Source: Acestrorhynchus altus (lineage: Eukaryota > Chordata > Actinopteri > Characiformes > Acestrorhynchidae). From it: a DNA stretch of 64,000 nt. This document shows, piece by piece, positions 23,325-34,399 of this stretch. The DNA is taken from contig CM067520.1 in NCBI GenBank assembly GCA_034509495.1, positions 26,732,811 to 26,796,810 on the forward strand, given 5' to 3'. The position numbers and the translations under genes are program-made. A model generated the notes under the pieces. The model worked only from the letters and a program-made list of their open reading frames with translations. It had not been told where the DNA came from and searched no databases. Numbering within the stretch: position 1 is the first letter of the stretch; every line of letters begins with the position of its first letter.

Positions 23325-23680
23325 CGGACCATGTTTATTTGGATTTATTCTGATATTATATAGAGTTAATTACAGGTAGAAACGGACTGTTTGGGTTTAT
23401 TCTGGCGTTATATAGTTAATTACATGTAGAAACTGACTGTTTGGGTTTACTCTGGTGTTATATAGTTAATTACAGGTAGACACTGTTTGCGTTTATTCTG
23501 GTGTTATATAGAGTTAATTACAGGTAGACACTGTTTGGGTTTATTCTGGCGTTATATTGAGTTAATTACATGTAGAAACTAACTGTTTGGGTTTACTCTG
23601 ATATTATATAGAGTTCATTACAGGTAGACACTGTTTGCGTTTATTCTGGTGTTATATAGAGTTAATTACAGGTAGACACC
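23325..23680. repeat. Minisatellite A, about 50-bp unit, 7 copies
   Basis: The unit starts TTTGGGTTTATTCTGGTGTT and includes GAGTTAATTACAGGTAGA. The array lies just upstream of cd2bp2 coding exon 1, in its presumed first intron. The reverse complement of the same unit forms a second array at 41,197-41,805. Confidence 0.92.
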
Positions 23681-23749
23681 CCTCTATAGGTGCTCTGTTC
23701 TTAAATGATAATAATATTAAAGCTATAGTGTGACCCATTAGCCGTCTAT

Positions 23750-24015
23750 GCTAAGCTACATGGAGAAATGGCCGGAGCGCGCAGTCAGAGGCGGTAAAAT
23801 CAGCGGCGCTTCTCTTCACTCAGCAGATCTGAGACTGAACGAAGCTCTGACTCAGAAACTCGCCGCTAAATTCTGTAATAAAAACACAGTAAACACGCTG
23901 TTTACCTCTGCGCCATTCAGCCGCAGCCGGAAACTCCGCCCCCTCCGCCCAGCGCGAATCCTCACAGCGGCGCCTGCTGGACACCGCCGCTCACTGCACT
24001 GCTGCTTCAGCCAAT
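23750..24015 (-). promoter_or_regulatory. Probable cd2bp2 promoter/5' UTR region
   Basis: This CpG-containing patch upstream of cd2bp2 has an ETS-like CCGGAA site near 23,936 and GC boxes (CCGCCC, CTCCGCCC). The position suits the missing first exon. No exact start or donor was fixed. Confidence 0.45.
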
Positions 24016-24034
24016 CAGCCATCAGCTCTGTATC

Positions 24035-24265
24035 TCACACCTTCTCCTCCTCCTCCTCTTCACTAATCACCCCTCCTCCTCACTTCTCACACCTCCTCCT
24101 CACTCCTAACTCCTCTTAACTCGTCACTCCTCTCCTTCTCAAACCTCCTCCTGCTCCTCCCCACTCCTCCCCTCCTCTTCACTCTTACTCACTCCTCTCC
24201 TCACTCCTCCTCCTCTTCACCCATCACCCCTCCTCCTCACTTCTTACACCTCCTCCTCCCCTCAA
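24035..24265. repeat. CTC/CCT-rich low-complexity tract
   Basis: Degenerate repeats of CTCCTCCT, ACTCCTC and CACTTCTCACAC form a pyrimidine-rich strand 230 nt long, able in principle to form a triplex. Confidence 0.85.
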
Positions 24266-24389
24266 TAAAGTATCTATTTGTTGTTCAGATCTATGTCCAT
24301 TCCAGTCTGAATGTCTTCAGTACATCACTGCAGCCCTGATTACATCATAGTACTGCTTATACCCTTTATAGCATCACTGCATCATGACT

Positions 24390-25005
24390 GGTCTACAGAG
24401 CTGCAGTACACAGTACAGTGCTCCAGGTGGAACCCCTGGCCTGCACATTTCAGTCCCTGCTCTGCTCACTAACAAGCTGCAGAGGGTGTGTTCAAGCAGG
24501 GAATCCACTATATGTGCTTGGTGAGGGGTGTCCAGGACCAGGGTTAAGGAACACTTTTATAGGGGAAGGCAGGTGCTTCCTGCATGAGGATGATCGGGTT
24601 ATAAATACATGTGGGGTGTGTGGTAGGATTCGTAGTAAGAGGTGGTACAGGTCCAGAAGGTCTGGTGTGATGGTGTGGGTGTAATTTCATTCATCCCAAC
24701 AGGACGATGCTCGTCCACACACTGCTGCCGTCTCAAGATCTCGTCTTGAAGACACAGATACTACGCCGTGGTTGGTCTCATCTCCAGATCTGTCCCTGAT
24801 TGAAAATGTGTGGGATGCTATTGGACGCTCTATCAACACTCCACTCCTACCACACCATCTGCAGAACTGAGTGAGAACATTCAAGCTGCATGGGATGGAT
24901 CATCACAGGACACCATTAGGAACCTCTACAACTCCATGCAGAGACGTCTGGCATGTTGCGTTAAACCCGACACCGTCCTGAGAGACACCACTTCTGTGTG
25001 AGTAG
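24390..25005 (+). mobile_element. Tc1-like transposase remnant
   Basis: The + strand has a recognisable series: VINTCGVCGRIRSKRWYRS near 24,598-24,654, an HQ/DDARPHT-like block near 24,700, an SPDLSLIENVWDAIGRS-like block near 24,786-24,831, and PSAELSENIQAAWDGSS with MQRRLACCVKPD at the end. Frame changes separate these pieces, so it is dead. The tail matches the fragments at 3.6 kb and 36.7 kb. Confidence 0.8.
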
Positions 25006-25741
25006 ATCAATAAATATTGATCAGATCAGACTGAATCGAAGGTCTAAACCTTTATCAATGTGTATTCATATATATATGAGGCCACTTCTGGAACTACTGT
25101 CTAGTAAAGGACGACTAAACCGTGGTTGGAAATACTGATGATGTTCTTCAGAGCTCCTCACCCAACGTTCAGCTTCTGCTCCCTGTAATTCAGCCAGTAT
25201 GGACAGACGCAGAGGTACGAAAGATAAGATTGCTTTATTCACAGTTTCTCTCTTTTTATTGGTTACAGAAGAGTTGGAGACAGAGCAGAGCAAAGCCCAG
25301 ATGAGGATAGATCACAAAAGACACGGGACACAGAGGAGGGGAGAGGGGGAGAGAAGAAGGAATGGTTTCTTTCCGTCGCCGCTCTCCACTCCTCTTCAGG
25401 GTTTCCATCTTTCTCTCTCTCTCTCCCTCAGCTACAAGCTGACCATCACTTTCAGGAGGCCAGACTTTCCCACAGAGCCTCCTCTCGCCTTTTTGGTGTT
25501 GTCCACTGGCGAAGGCAGCAGGCGGGGGGTCTCCGGATTCCTCTATTGTAGAAAGAGACCCCTCCATTTCCATTGCATAAGGCTCTTTGGGATCGAACTA
25601 ATCAGCTGTTGCAGCCTCAAGGCCGGAAAGAGCCGGGAAGAAGGAGGAAAAGAGAGGAAAGAGGAGGAATGAGTGAGAGAGAGACAGACAGAGACAGAGA
25701 GGGTGATAGAAGGAGAGATGGAGATGATGTTAAAAGATCAT

Positions 25742-25755
25742 TTTATTATTTTATT
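25742..25755 (-). terminator. mylpf polyadenylation signals
   Basis: Two AATAAA motifs on the - strand (25742-25747 and 25750-25755) lie about 215-225 nt past the mylpf stop. Confidence 0.7.
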
Positions 25756-25968
25756 GAAAACAATCCCATTTTTCCCCACTGACGGACAACGCAGACGCGA
25801 GCCTCTCCGGAGACGAGTCTCTTCTGGATGAATGTGTGAAGAGGGGACACAGAGGGGACACAGAGGGGACAAGTGCTGGAGAGTAACAAAATAAAGGAAG
25901 GGAAGGGATATAGAGGGACAGACTGGCAGGGCAGAGCGGTGAGGGATGCTGTTGTCTTCAGCCCGCCT

Positions 25969-28429
25969 TTACTCCTCCTTCTCCTCGCCGTGTGTGATGA
26001 CGTAGCAGATGTTCTTGTAGTCCACGTTGCCAGCCACATCTGGGGGGAAGGCGGCCCACAGGTTCTTCATCTGAGGGGAAGGACAGGAGACAAACAATCG
26101 TCAACCCTGCTGTTGTCTCAAGGAGGAGGTCTTTCCCACAACCAGGACCCGGATGAATGGGGTTATTTGTAATGATTAGAATGACATTACAATCATAACA
26201 AGCTAATATCTGGGTCAGTGATGTCATTAGCCCCGCCCCCTCTCTCTGATCAGTCAGAGTCTGTATGCAGGTTGAGCATCAGCCCCGCCCCCTCAGCGGG
26301 GACCAGGGTTATATAGAGTCAGTCTGTTGTGTGTTATGATCTGTGTATCTTGTCTGTAGGTTACTCTGATCCTGAGTTATGAAGCCTAGAAAACAGCAGT
26401 AACTGCCCTCAAAGTGCGGATCTCTGGTTGTAAGAGTCAAAAGTGGTGGTCAGTGTAAGCTCACCTCCTCAGGGGAGAACCTGTCACACTGAGTGCTCAG
26501 GAGCTCCTCCAGGCTGTAGAGAATTGAAAGAGTCGTTATGACAATGTGAACACGTAAGATGACCAGAACGCAAAGAGAAAGAGAAATGAAGCCAATAGTC
26601 TACTCACAAAGTCTTCTTAATGGTGCCGACACCCTCTGGGTCCAGCACCTTGAAAGCGGCCAAGATAACGTCCTCGGGGTCAGCGCCTGGACATGACAGA
26701 AACACCATCTAATCTTCAAAATGATGCATTTGCTGAGTCTATAGTCTTACAGCTCAGTGCCAAAGCAAAATTCCAGTTCATGGGAATATCTGTGAACAAA
26801 ATCCTACCCTTCAGCTTCTCTCCGAACATGGTGAGGAAGACGGTGAAGTTGATTGGGCCGCTAGCCTCCTTGATCATGGCTTCCAGCTCCTCGTTCTTCA
26901 CATTCAGCTGACCTACAAAGAGAGTAATAAAGTGAAGATGAAGCACATGGTGGCGTTTCTAATAAAATGGCCAGTGAGTGGAAGCCCAGTACACGGGGAA
27001 AAGTAGATGAAGCTCGTACCCATTGAGGCCAACACGTCCCTCAGGTCATCCTTGCTGATGATACCGTCTCTGTTCTGGTCAATGATTGTGAAAGCCTGTG
27101 GGTTCAGGGGAGAGGTTGTTCATTTGCTCTTAATTTTCTGACAAACTGTAGTACACTTCAGGAAGCACAGGGGGCGCTATCTGATGAAATAATCTGCCGG
27201 TGCAGATGTAAACAAAGTGTTTGTGCGGTATTTCAGGAACGGTTCGGCCTCATTTTCCACTTTCATGAAACCCTAGACGACCCGGCGCACTTGAACTTAA
27301 GACAGCAGCTGCACCGCCTTCCTTCATCTCCTTCACACTCCCTCACACCCTCGCCTCCATCTGTCAGTCAGGGCACTGTGTCAGATCGGTCCAGACTGTC
27401 GCTCCGCATCTCCTTATCACCAGTATCGCTTACACACATTCTCCTCCAGGACGTCTCCTAACATAGCTCACACACACTTAAACTCCGGCCTGGCTGATCA
27501 TAACAGATTCCACTCTTTAACCCCCAGCACTCACTCACTCAACCACCCTTCATCCTATTATCCATCATCTCTCCTGCGGCCTCCAAACGGAGCTACTGCT
27601 GCAGATCCCGATGAAAACATCGGTTTAGGAACGTTAATAAGTGCAGAACTGGAGCAACGAGACACCTGTTCATTCACGGTCTCTTCTGAAATCAAGGGGA
27701 TTAAAGAGCTGATCCTGCTTCTGTTGGAGTGACTCTCTACTGTCCTGGCAAAACTTCTGACTAGATTCTGGAACATTGCTGTTAGGACTTGATTGCATTC
27801 AGCCATATGATGGATGATTGCCACCCTATCCCATCCCCAATTACAGTCCGTGACAGTAATGTCAGACAGAACCAGAAGCGGTTCCACTCCTAGTCTTATG
27901 GTCTGTTTAATACTGAATGGTCAGAGACGTCCATCACACACATAGACAGAGAGAGGGATTTCACATTCTGTACCCCAGTGTGAGACACTCCTCACTCTAA
28001 TTCAGCTGTGTGAGACACACCTCACTCTAATTCAGCAGTGTGAGACACCTCACTCTAATTCAGCAGTGTGAGACACCTCACTCTAATTCAGCTTTAAACC
28101 CTCCTGTAAACTGATCAGCAGCTCAGGCCCTTCAGCCCTGCTGTCTCTCCTTTAACCTCTCTCTCCTCTCTCGCCCTTCTTTGTCTCCTCATTTCCTACG
28201 CAGGCATCACTAATGCATCTCCCTCTTTCTCTCAGTCATGCACTAAAGCCCCTCAGCTGCTGTCCGGCTGGGGTGAGGAGGGGACAGAGCGGAGGAGTGA
28301 ATGGACAGATGAGAGGAGGAGACGCTGAGGGTAATTTCAGAAGCCTGGACTAATGACATTCCTGTTTTTATTAACAGACAAAAAGAGAGAGGGATCAAGT
28401 CATTCCTGTTGATTCAGCTGACTTTCGGG

Positions 28430-28460
<31 letters not shown>

Positions 28461-29898
28461 AGCTCTTCCATAATTCCTTCTGTTTCATGTCCAACTAAAG
28501 CAGCTAAAGATAGACGTGGTCCTGTTTTCCTTTTGAAGGGAGGCTCATACTGATGTCTGGACAGATGACAATGAACCTGTCTCCGCCCAGCTGAATAATT
28601 CACAGTGGACACTAAACAATTTATAGTGGACACTAAATAATTATTTATAGACACAGAATAATTCACAGTGGACACTAAATTATTAATTATAGACAGTAAA
28701 TAATTCGCAGTAGCTACTGAATAATTCATAGTGGATACTGAATTATGCATCGTAATGAATGGACATTGGGCTGTAAGACATAGCTGGACAGTACGTCTCC
28801 AGTCTGGAGGCTAAAATAACCATCTTTGATTTATTTATAGATGTTTGATCTGAATCTATACTTATATACAGATTTATGACACTGTATCTTCTGAAACTGA
28901 CCAAACGTCCCTCACGGATCTGTATCTGTGTGTGTGTCGGTAACGGTCACTGTGCGGTTGTGGTACAGTAGAAAGTGAGGGGCTGGCTGTGTGTTGGTGT
29001 GTGGCGGCAGGTTGGCCTCTGGTCTTAAAGTGGTGTAGGAGCTGGAATCATCATCACCTCTTTGTACTCCTGGATCTGGCTCTGCTCGAACATGGAGAAG
29101 ACATTGGAGGATCCCTCTCCTCCTCCTGCCCTCCTCTTGGCCTTCTTGGGTGCCTGAAGGTGAGCACAGGCAGCATTTAGCACAACATAACACACACACA
29201 CACACACACACATTATATATATACTGTATATAAAACACACAACCCTGTATAAGCCCAGAACCTATTTAACCTATAAAATATTATATAACTTTAAAACACA
29301 TTAAACCTAAACATCTCATTAACAAACAACCACCATTTCAACAAATATTTCCAGAGGTGCGTGGATCTCCTCCAGCAGCTCACCTCATTTACTGGAATAA
29401 AGGTCTAAATCTAGGTGCATTAGTTACTGGATGGGAAACTGGGAATACTGGCGTTCCTCCAGGAAAGCAGTGGTTAAGTGAATATAGAGACATAAAAATC
29501 ACAGATTTCTCAAATGAACTCAGATTTTGTCTGTAAGCAGCTTTTTAACATCAGTTGAAGGACGTGCACAGAATTCCCAAACAATTCCCAAATTTACTGG
29601 AATTCCTTCATTCTGATCTAATCGGAGTCAACATCCATCTAACAGGAAGATTTCTAGCAGACGTTCCACCGTATCCTGGTTAAGGAGGTGTACGTCCACA
29701 GATCCCACAACCGAACAAAGAAGCGTTAACCCTGCTGAGAGCATCAGGGAACCCCAGGTGCACACCTGGTCAGGTACAGCCTGGTCAGGTACAGCCTGGT
29801 CAGGTACAGCCTGGTCAGGTACAGCCTGGTCAGGTAAGGCCCGGTCAGGTAAGGCCCGGTCAGGTAAGGCCCGGGCAGGTAAGGCTGCTACTCACCAT
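25969..29898 (-). CDS. mylpf: Fast skeletal myosin regulatory light chain, 7 coding exons, 169 residues
   Basis: Exons: 29898-29896 (ATG only), 29153-29058, 27095-27020, 26912-26808, 26686-26608, 26513-26465, 26070-25969; 510 nt in all. The length of 169 residues is exactly that of vertebrate MYLPF. The protein wraps the myosin heavy-chain neck in fast fibres and tunes contraction through phosphorylation. The N-terminus APKKAKRRAGGGEGSSNVFSM carries the basic stretch and the Ser pair phosphorylated by myosin light-chain kinase. The first EF-hand loop DQNRDGIISKDD (residues 39-50) has all metal ligands, while later EF-hands are degenerate, as in the family. The C-terminus is NICYVITHGEEKEE. 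The first coding exon holds only the initiator codon, a known arrangement in this gene. Whether it is the a or b teleost copy cannot be told. Confidence 0.97.
26220..26330. repeat. Minisatellite B, dispersed copy (about 2 units)
   Basis: Two units of the 52-bp AGCCCCGCCCCCTCTCTCTG/ATCAGTCAGAGTCTGTATGC repeat are followed by the same flank (TGTAGGTTACTCTGATCCTG) as the large array at 52.8-53.3 kb. It sits in the last mylpf intron. Confidence 0.9.
27595..27900. mobile_element. Tc1/mariner-type non-autonomous fragment
   Basis: It shares TTCATTCACGGT, TTCTTCTGAAATCAAG and TTCTGGAACATTGCTGT with 52,565-52,690, and a GATTGCATTCAGCC segment related to those at 4.2 and 4.7 kb. It lies within mylpf intron 2. 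Confidence 0.55.
27975..28095. repeat. Minisatellite of about 32 bp, 4 copies
   Basis: The tandem unit includes CTCACTCTAATTCAGCAGTG and GTGAGACAC. It lies within mylpf intron 2. Confidence 0.9.
28590..28760. repeat. AATAATTCA minisatellite
   Basis: Degenerate units of TAAATAATTCACAGTGGACAC occur about every 20-40 bp. They are the reverse-complement relatives of the 640-945 array and are related to 43,150-43,460. Confidence 0.8.
29765..29884. repeat. 15-bp tandem repeat in mylpf intron 1, 8 copies
   Basis: Five units of CCTGGTCAGGTACAG are followed by three variants reading CCCGGTCAGGTAAGG. The array ends 11 nt from the mylpf ATG-exon donor. On the + strand the later units contain the consensus-like donor CAGGTAAG. 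Confidence 0.95.
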
Positions 29899-29990
29899 GC
29901 TGAGACGGTATGTGTGAAGTGGAAGAAGCTTGAAGAAGAGAAGAGTGTGTGAAGCCGCGATGTGGCTTCTTCACCGGGGGCTTATATACC

Positions 29991-30012
29991 TCCCACCCCA
30001 CACTAATTATAG
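29991..30012 (-). promoter_or_regulatory. mylpf core promoter: TATA box and MEF2 site
   Basis: The - strand has TATATAAG at 29998-29991, about 95 nt upstream of the ATG, and just upstream CTATAATTAG at 30012-30003, a perfect MEF2 consensus (YTAWWWWTAR). A TATA box with an adjacent MEF2 site fits a strong muscle-specific gene. Transcription probably starts near 29,960-29,970. Confidence 0.75.
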
Positions 30013-30073
30013 CAGCAGCCTTAAGTTTGGCTTGGGAGAAATGACGGACACTGAGAAGCAGAAAGATGGAAGG

Positions 30074-30074
<1 letters not shown>

Positions 30075-30103
<29 letters not shown>
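30075..30103. repeat. Run of 29 consecutive G
   Basis: An uninterrupted poly-G tract followed by C and GGG lies about 80 nt upstream of the mylpf TATA box. Such a run can form G-quadruplexes and is prone to length error in sequencing. Confidence 0.9.
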
Positions 30104-30104
<1 letters not shown>

Positions 30105-30629
30105 GGGTGGTGGTGGTGGTGGTGTATGAGTGTGTGTATGTTGGGGGGGGTGATGAAGAGACAGACGGAGGGCCGCTATCACCTTACGGTCTCTCCGAAA
30201 TAGCCGCGTGTCTTGGAATGGGGGTGAATCTGATACTCCAGAGATTTAGTGGCCGTCCCACGTGGACTAATATGGACATAACAAGTTGGGTAACTGTCCA
30301 CACAATCCATTTACTGACCCCTACTGACCCCCCCGGTCAGTTCTTCCATTTCTCGATGGCTTTGCGCTGAGCCATATTGGTGGATCCTATATTTTAGTGC
30401 GATGTGAGCGTTACCTTTACAGTTTTATACCCTCAGCATTGCGGACGAATACCAGTTCATGTTTTGACCCTGAAAGGCCGACAAACGGCATCTCGCTGAC
30501 CACACGTATATCCGAACTGAATAAAGGGATATGTTGGAAATGCTTGGATTGTGGGGTTAATTTCCGTTGTCACTGTTAATTAGTGAAGCCTTTATCCGAC
30601 GTTGTTTTGTTTTGTTTTTGTCTGTGTAC

Positions 30630-30870
30630 TGGTCAGTGTAGAGAGAGTGGTCAATGTCCTGGTCAGTGTACAGAGAGGGGTCAGCGTGAGGAGTGGTTAG
30701 TGTACAGACAGTGGTCAATGTACGGACAGAGGTCAGTGTACAGAGTGGTCAGTGTACTGGTCAGTGAACAGAGAGGTCAGTGTATAGAGAGTGGTCAGTG
30801 TACTGGTCAGTGTACAGAGAGGTCAGTATGCAGAGTGGTCAGTATACAGAGGGTGGTCAGTGTACTGGTC
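30630..30870. repeat. Degenerate GTCAGTGTACAGAGAG minisatellite
   Basis: Units of 14-32 bp mix GTGTACTGGTCAGTGTAC and CAGAGAGTGGTCAG. It is upstream of mylpf and not coding. Confidence 0.85.
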
Positions 30871-30951
30871 TGTGTATAAAGTTGAAAAGGAAATTATAAA
30901 ATTAAAAGGAAAAAGATTTAAGCTGTTTGTCTATGTTTTGTTTATAGATTT

Positions 30952-30952
<1 letters not shown>

Positions 30953-30996
<44 letters not shown>
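30953..30996. repeat. (GT)n microsatellite
   Basis: A pure GT tract of about 44 nt. Confidence 0.97.
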
Positions 30997-30999
<3 letters not shown>

Positions 31000-31194
31000 G
31001 GGGTGAATCTGAGGTGTTTGAGGAGTGAATCACTGGACTGTACTGGATGAAGGTCCAGCAGATCTGGGGTCAGTCTTTAATGCTCTGCTTCAGTTCTGCT
31101 GTCGCTCCAATCAAAAATAGGTTTTAATACCCTTCCCATTATAGAGATGACCAATGATCCAGGAGCCCCCCCACAGCCAAGTCCATATCCAGAC

Positions 31195-31211
31195 TCTCTC
31201 TCTCTCTCTCT

Positions 31212-31267
<56 letters not shown>

Positions 31268-31296
31268 GCCACCACCATCATCACAACTCTCACTCA

Positions 31297-31349
<53 letters not shown>
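31195..31349. repeat. (TC)n, (AC)n and (GT)n block forming an inverted repeat
   Basis: A TC tract is followed by a 50-nt AC tract (31217-31266), a 34-nt spacer and a 49-nt GT tract (31301-31349). The AC and GT arms are mutually complementary, giving a potential hairpin with a 34-nt loop. Confidence 0.95.
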
Positions 31350-31352
<3 letters not shown>

Positions 31353-31617
31353 TCTGATCTGTGGTGCTGCAGCTGTGTGAGAGCTGCTCTCTCCTTCTTC
31401 TGCTGGAGGGATTATCCTGGACAAGCGGTCCACGGCTGCAGGGGGGCACGAGGAAGTGTGTGAAGGAGAAGTGTGTGTTTCTGTGACTGGAGAAGTTCCT
31501 GAGGGGCTGAGGAGGTGCTGCGTGTTTGGGAGGGACAGCTGAGAGAACCCAAAATAGAAGAACAGAGCTGGTCTTTCTGCTGCTCCTTCTCTGGCGTGGA
31601 TCTGCTGCTTTGTTTGC

Positions 31618-31619
<2 letters not shown>

Positions 31620-31664
<45 letters not shown>
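31620..31664. repeat. (TC)n microsatellite
   Basis: A pure CT tract of about 45 nt. The neighbouring 31,680-32,040 is a degenerate repeat of CATGGAAACAAAT-like words and includes an (ATCC)n tract at 31,949-31,976. Confidence 0.95.
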
Positions 31665-31668
<4 letters not shown>

Positions 31669-32315
31669 TCCCACTCTATGGAAGCAGGTGAAATGGGTGT
31701 AGTGCAACCCTAGAAACAGGTGGGTGTGGGTGTACCTATGGAGATATATGGAGGCCCAGCACAACCACTGAAATAGATGCAGCACAACCACAGATACAGT
31801 GTCATAACCATGAGAATAAATGTGGAAATACATGCCGAGTAACCATGGAAACAAATATGTATGTATGTAATGGAAATGGATATACTGTAATATAAATTGG
31901 TGTTTAATAACCATGGAGATATGTTCTGTAACATTTTACAAAGCTGTATCCATCCATCCATCCATCCATCCATCCAAAAATTGATGTTTGGTAACCATGG
32001 AAACAAATACAGTGTTACCGTGGAAACGGACATACTGTAATGTAAATTGGGGTTGGGTAAGACTTTTTCCTCTGTAAGTGAAAAAGTGAAGGGTCAACCC
32101 TGCTGCTGTCCTTCCTCTCTCCTGCTCTCTGATTGGTTGAGATGGGTTTCGGATATCTAGACACCTGTTTCACACTGTTTGTGACTTCTGGCCACTGTGA
32201 TTAACCTTTGACCCCTCAATCTGCTGTAAATCCCACTCCACTGTGCCAGGGGGCATCATCAGTGACTGGACAGTCAGTTTTCCCTGTTCAGAATCAGAAT
32301 TCCACTTTCTTTAGA

Positions 32316-32319
<4 letters not shown>

Positions 32320-32376
<57 letters not shown>
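32320..32376. repeat. (GT)n microsatellite
   Basis: A pure GT tract of about 57 nt. Confidence 0.97.
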
Positions 32377-32377
<1 letters not shown>

Positions 32378-32737
32378 GCTCTTAAACTCAGTGTTACTAT
32401 GACATTAGCATGCATTTATTATTTGTTATGATTTTATTAAACTCAGTTATTATCAAATGTGCAGTAATAACATTTATTTATTGTTATAAATTGTTCTGAA
32501 TATTTCAGGTAATAAGTGAAAGTTGAGACCCGTATCACTGAGGGTGTATATTTAACTCCCAACTCTTGGCCCATGCTGCTGCCACCATCATGTGCTCATG
32601 TATGTGTTGGGGGTGTGAGGTTGTGGGGGTGGGGGATTGGGGGGGGGGGTGGGGGGGGTTTGCTGTTCAGTTTAGATCTATAAGGAGACACTGTTCAAAA
32701 AATGATTTATTAAAAACTCACTGCTTATACACACACC

Positions 32738-33055
32738 AATCAGCCATATCATTAAAACCACGGGCAGGGCACGTGAATAACACTCATCTGGTTCAGTGTC
32801 TCCAGTCGAGGGGTGGAGATATCAGTTTGTAGGGGTCAGTCCCTACCAAAAGTGCTACAAGGTAGGACAAACAACTCTCACTGATGCTCATGGAGGTCCC
32901 ACCTCAGAACTTCCAGGACTTAAAGGACCTGCTGTAATGTTAGTCTTGGTGCAGAGACCAATGGGCACCTTTAGGGGTCTTACAGAGTCTGTTTTGATAA
33001 CATAAGGGCTCACAAAGTATTGGGGAGATGGTTTTAATCTTATGACTAATCAGAA
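32738..33055. mobile_element. Non-autonomous DNA transposon with terminal inverted repeats
   Basis: The left end CAATCAGCCATATCATTAAA pairs in inverted form with GGTTTTAATCTTATGACTAA at the right. The interior has TGCTCATGGAGGTCCCACCT and GTTAGTCTTGGTGCAGAGAC, which also occur in a diverged copy at 35,490-35,740. Ends of this kind (CAGCCATAACATTAAAACCAC) are common in teleosts. Confidence 0.75.
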
Positions 33056-33427
33056 TGAGCATATCAGACCTACCTGAGAGGTCATTTGAACATCAGCTTC
33101 AGCGGAAGAGGTCAGACTCATCTCACGTCTGATCTTCCTGTGCAAAGGCCCAGGAGCGTCCCCTGGTCGGGTGTCTGGAGCTATAACCCTGAATATTTTT
33201 ATACCATATAACCTTATAACATCAGCCCCTCTCCCAACACCCCATCCAATGATCTGACCGTCATACGAAAGTGTAGCTGACCACCGATGACCACCCTAAA
33301 CCACCCTGGTCAACAGAATGAAAACAATTCTTGGGACCCCCAATCAAATGAAGCCCCCAGGGTTAGGGACAATCTCATTGCACCACTGACCTGATGATGG
33401 TGTGTAACGTGTTTTGTTAGTGTGTTG

Positions 33428-33723
33428 TTTGAAATCTGTGTCCACTCACTGTCCACTCTATCAGACACTCCTACCGAGTGTCTCCACCTTGTAGATGTAA
33501 AGTCAGAGACAGAAGCTCATCTGTTTCTGCACAGTTTGTGTTGGTCGTCCTCTAGTCCTTCATCAGTGCTCACAGGACGCTGCTCACAGGACGCTGCCGG
33601 CTGGACATTTCTGGTTGGTGGACTGTTCTCGGTCCAGCAGTGACACTGAGGGGTTTAAACACTCCAACAGCACTGCTGCGTCTGATCCACTCGTACCAGC
33701 AACACACACTAACACACCACCAC
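33428..33723. mobile_element. Foldback MITE copy 5
   Basis: It contains CCACTCACTGTCCACTCTAT, then an inverted ACTCCAACAGCACTGCTGCG and ATCCACTCGTACCAGCAACA. Both arms of the family are represented. Confidence 0.8.
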
Positions 33724-33849
33724 CAGACTCTGCACATATATAAATTAATTCCTTTAAATATAATTGATTCATTTATTTTCAGTTTACAGTGACGTCCTGA
33801 GATAAATGAACCTGTTCTAAATAGCTGCGTCATTATTTTCACTGTGTGC

Positions 33850-34395
33850 TATTTAACCTGACCTGCGTGTCATCGGCCGCGGCCGTGTTTATCTTTCTCT
33901 GCAGGTGTTAACATACAGGGCAGTGTGAGTGCGAGTCTATACGTACAGTGTATGTTGGGTGTAAAGTGACCCTGTGTGTCAGATCGCCAGAACGCCCATC
34001 TATCAATGCAGAGATGACTGGTATGCACACACTCGGACAAGGCGGATGTCTGCGCCGGGCCTTCACAGGTGCACTCTGGGAAAGCTCACGGGTGAAGTGA
34101 GGAGCTCCGGCGTGAATCCGGATATTCAAGACGTTCTGAGTTGGTCTTTCTCTTCTCACAGCTGTGATATACGTTACTGTCAGGCCATTAATCTGCCACG
34201 TTTAGCCTGGGACTCGGCCTTCCGGTCCGCACGCCGCCCAGCTCTGCTTTACGGCCTTATTGTTGGGGAAAGATGGACCGCCTATCAGAGCGGGAAAGTG
34301 AAAAGTCCCTTTTCTGCACTTTTCCTCTTTAGAAATAATGAACAAAAGGACAAGAATGAAGATACTTCAGTTGATTTTCATACAAGGATGAGGAT
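33850..34395. other. GC-richer, low-repeat stretch with an unexplained open frame
   Basis: Unlike its surroundings this 0.5-kb stretch is free of simple repeats and moderately CpG-rich (for example GGCCGCGGCC near 33,877). A + frame of 165 codons spans 33,974-34,471, but the last third is in the adjacent minisatellite, and I recognise no protein motif. It could be a regulatory element upstream of mylpf or a lost exon. Confidence 0.35.
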
Positions 34396-34399
34396 CAGA

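Noticed and set aside
29765..29884. Regular short repeats resembling a CRISPR array
   Set aside because: The units are contiguous 15-bp repeats with no spacers, in a vertebrate intron.
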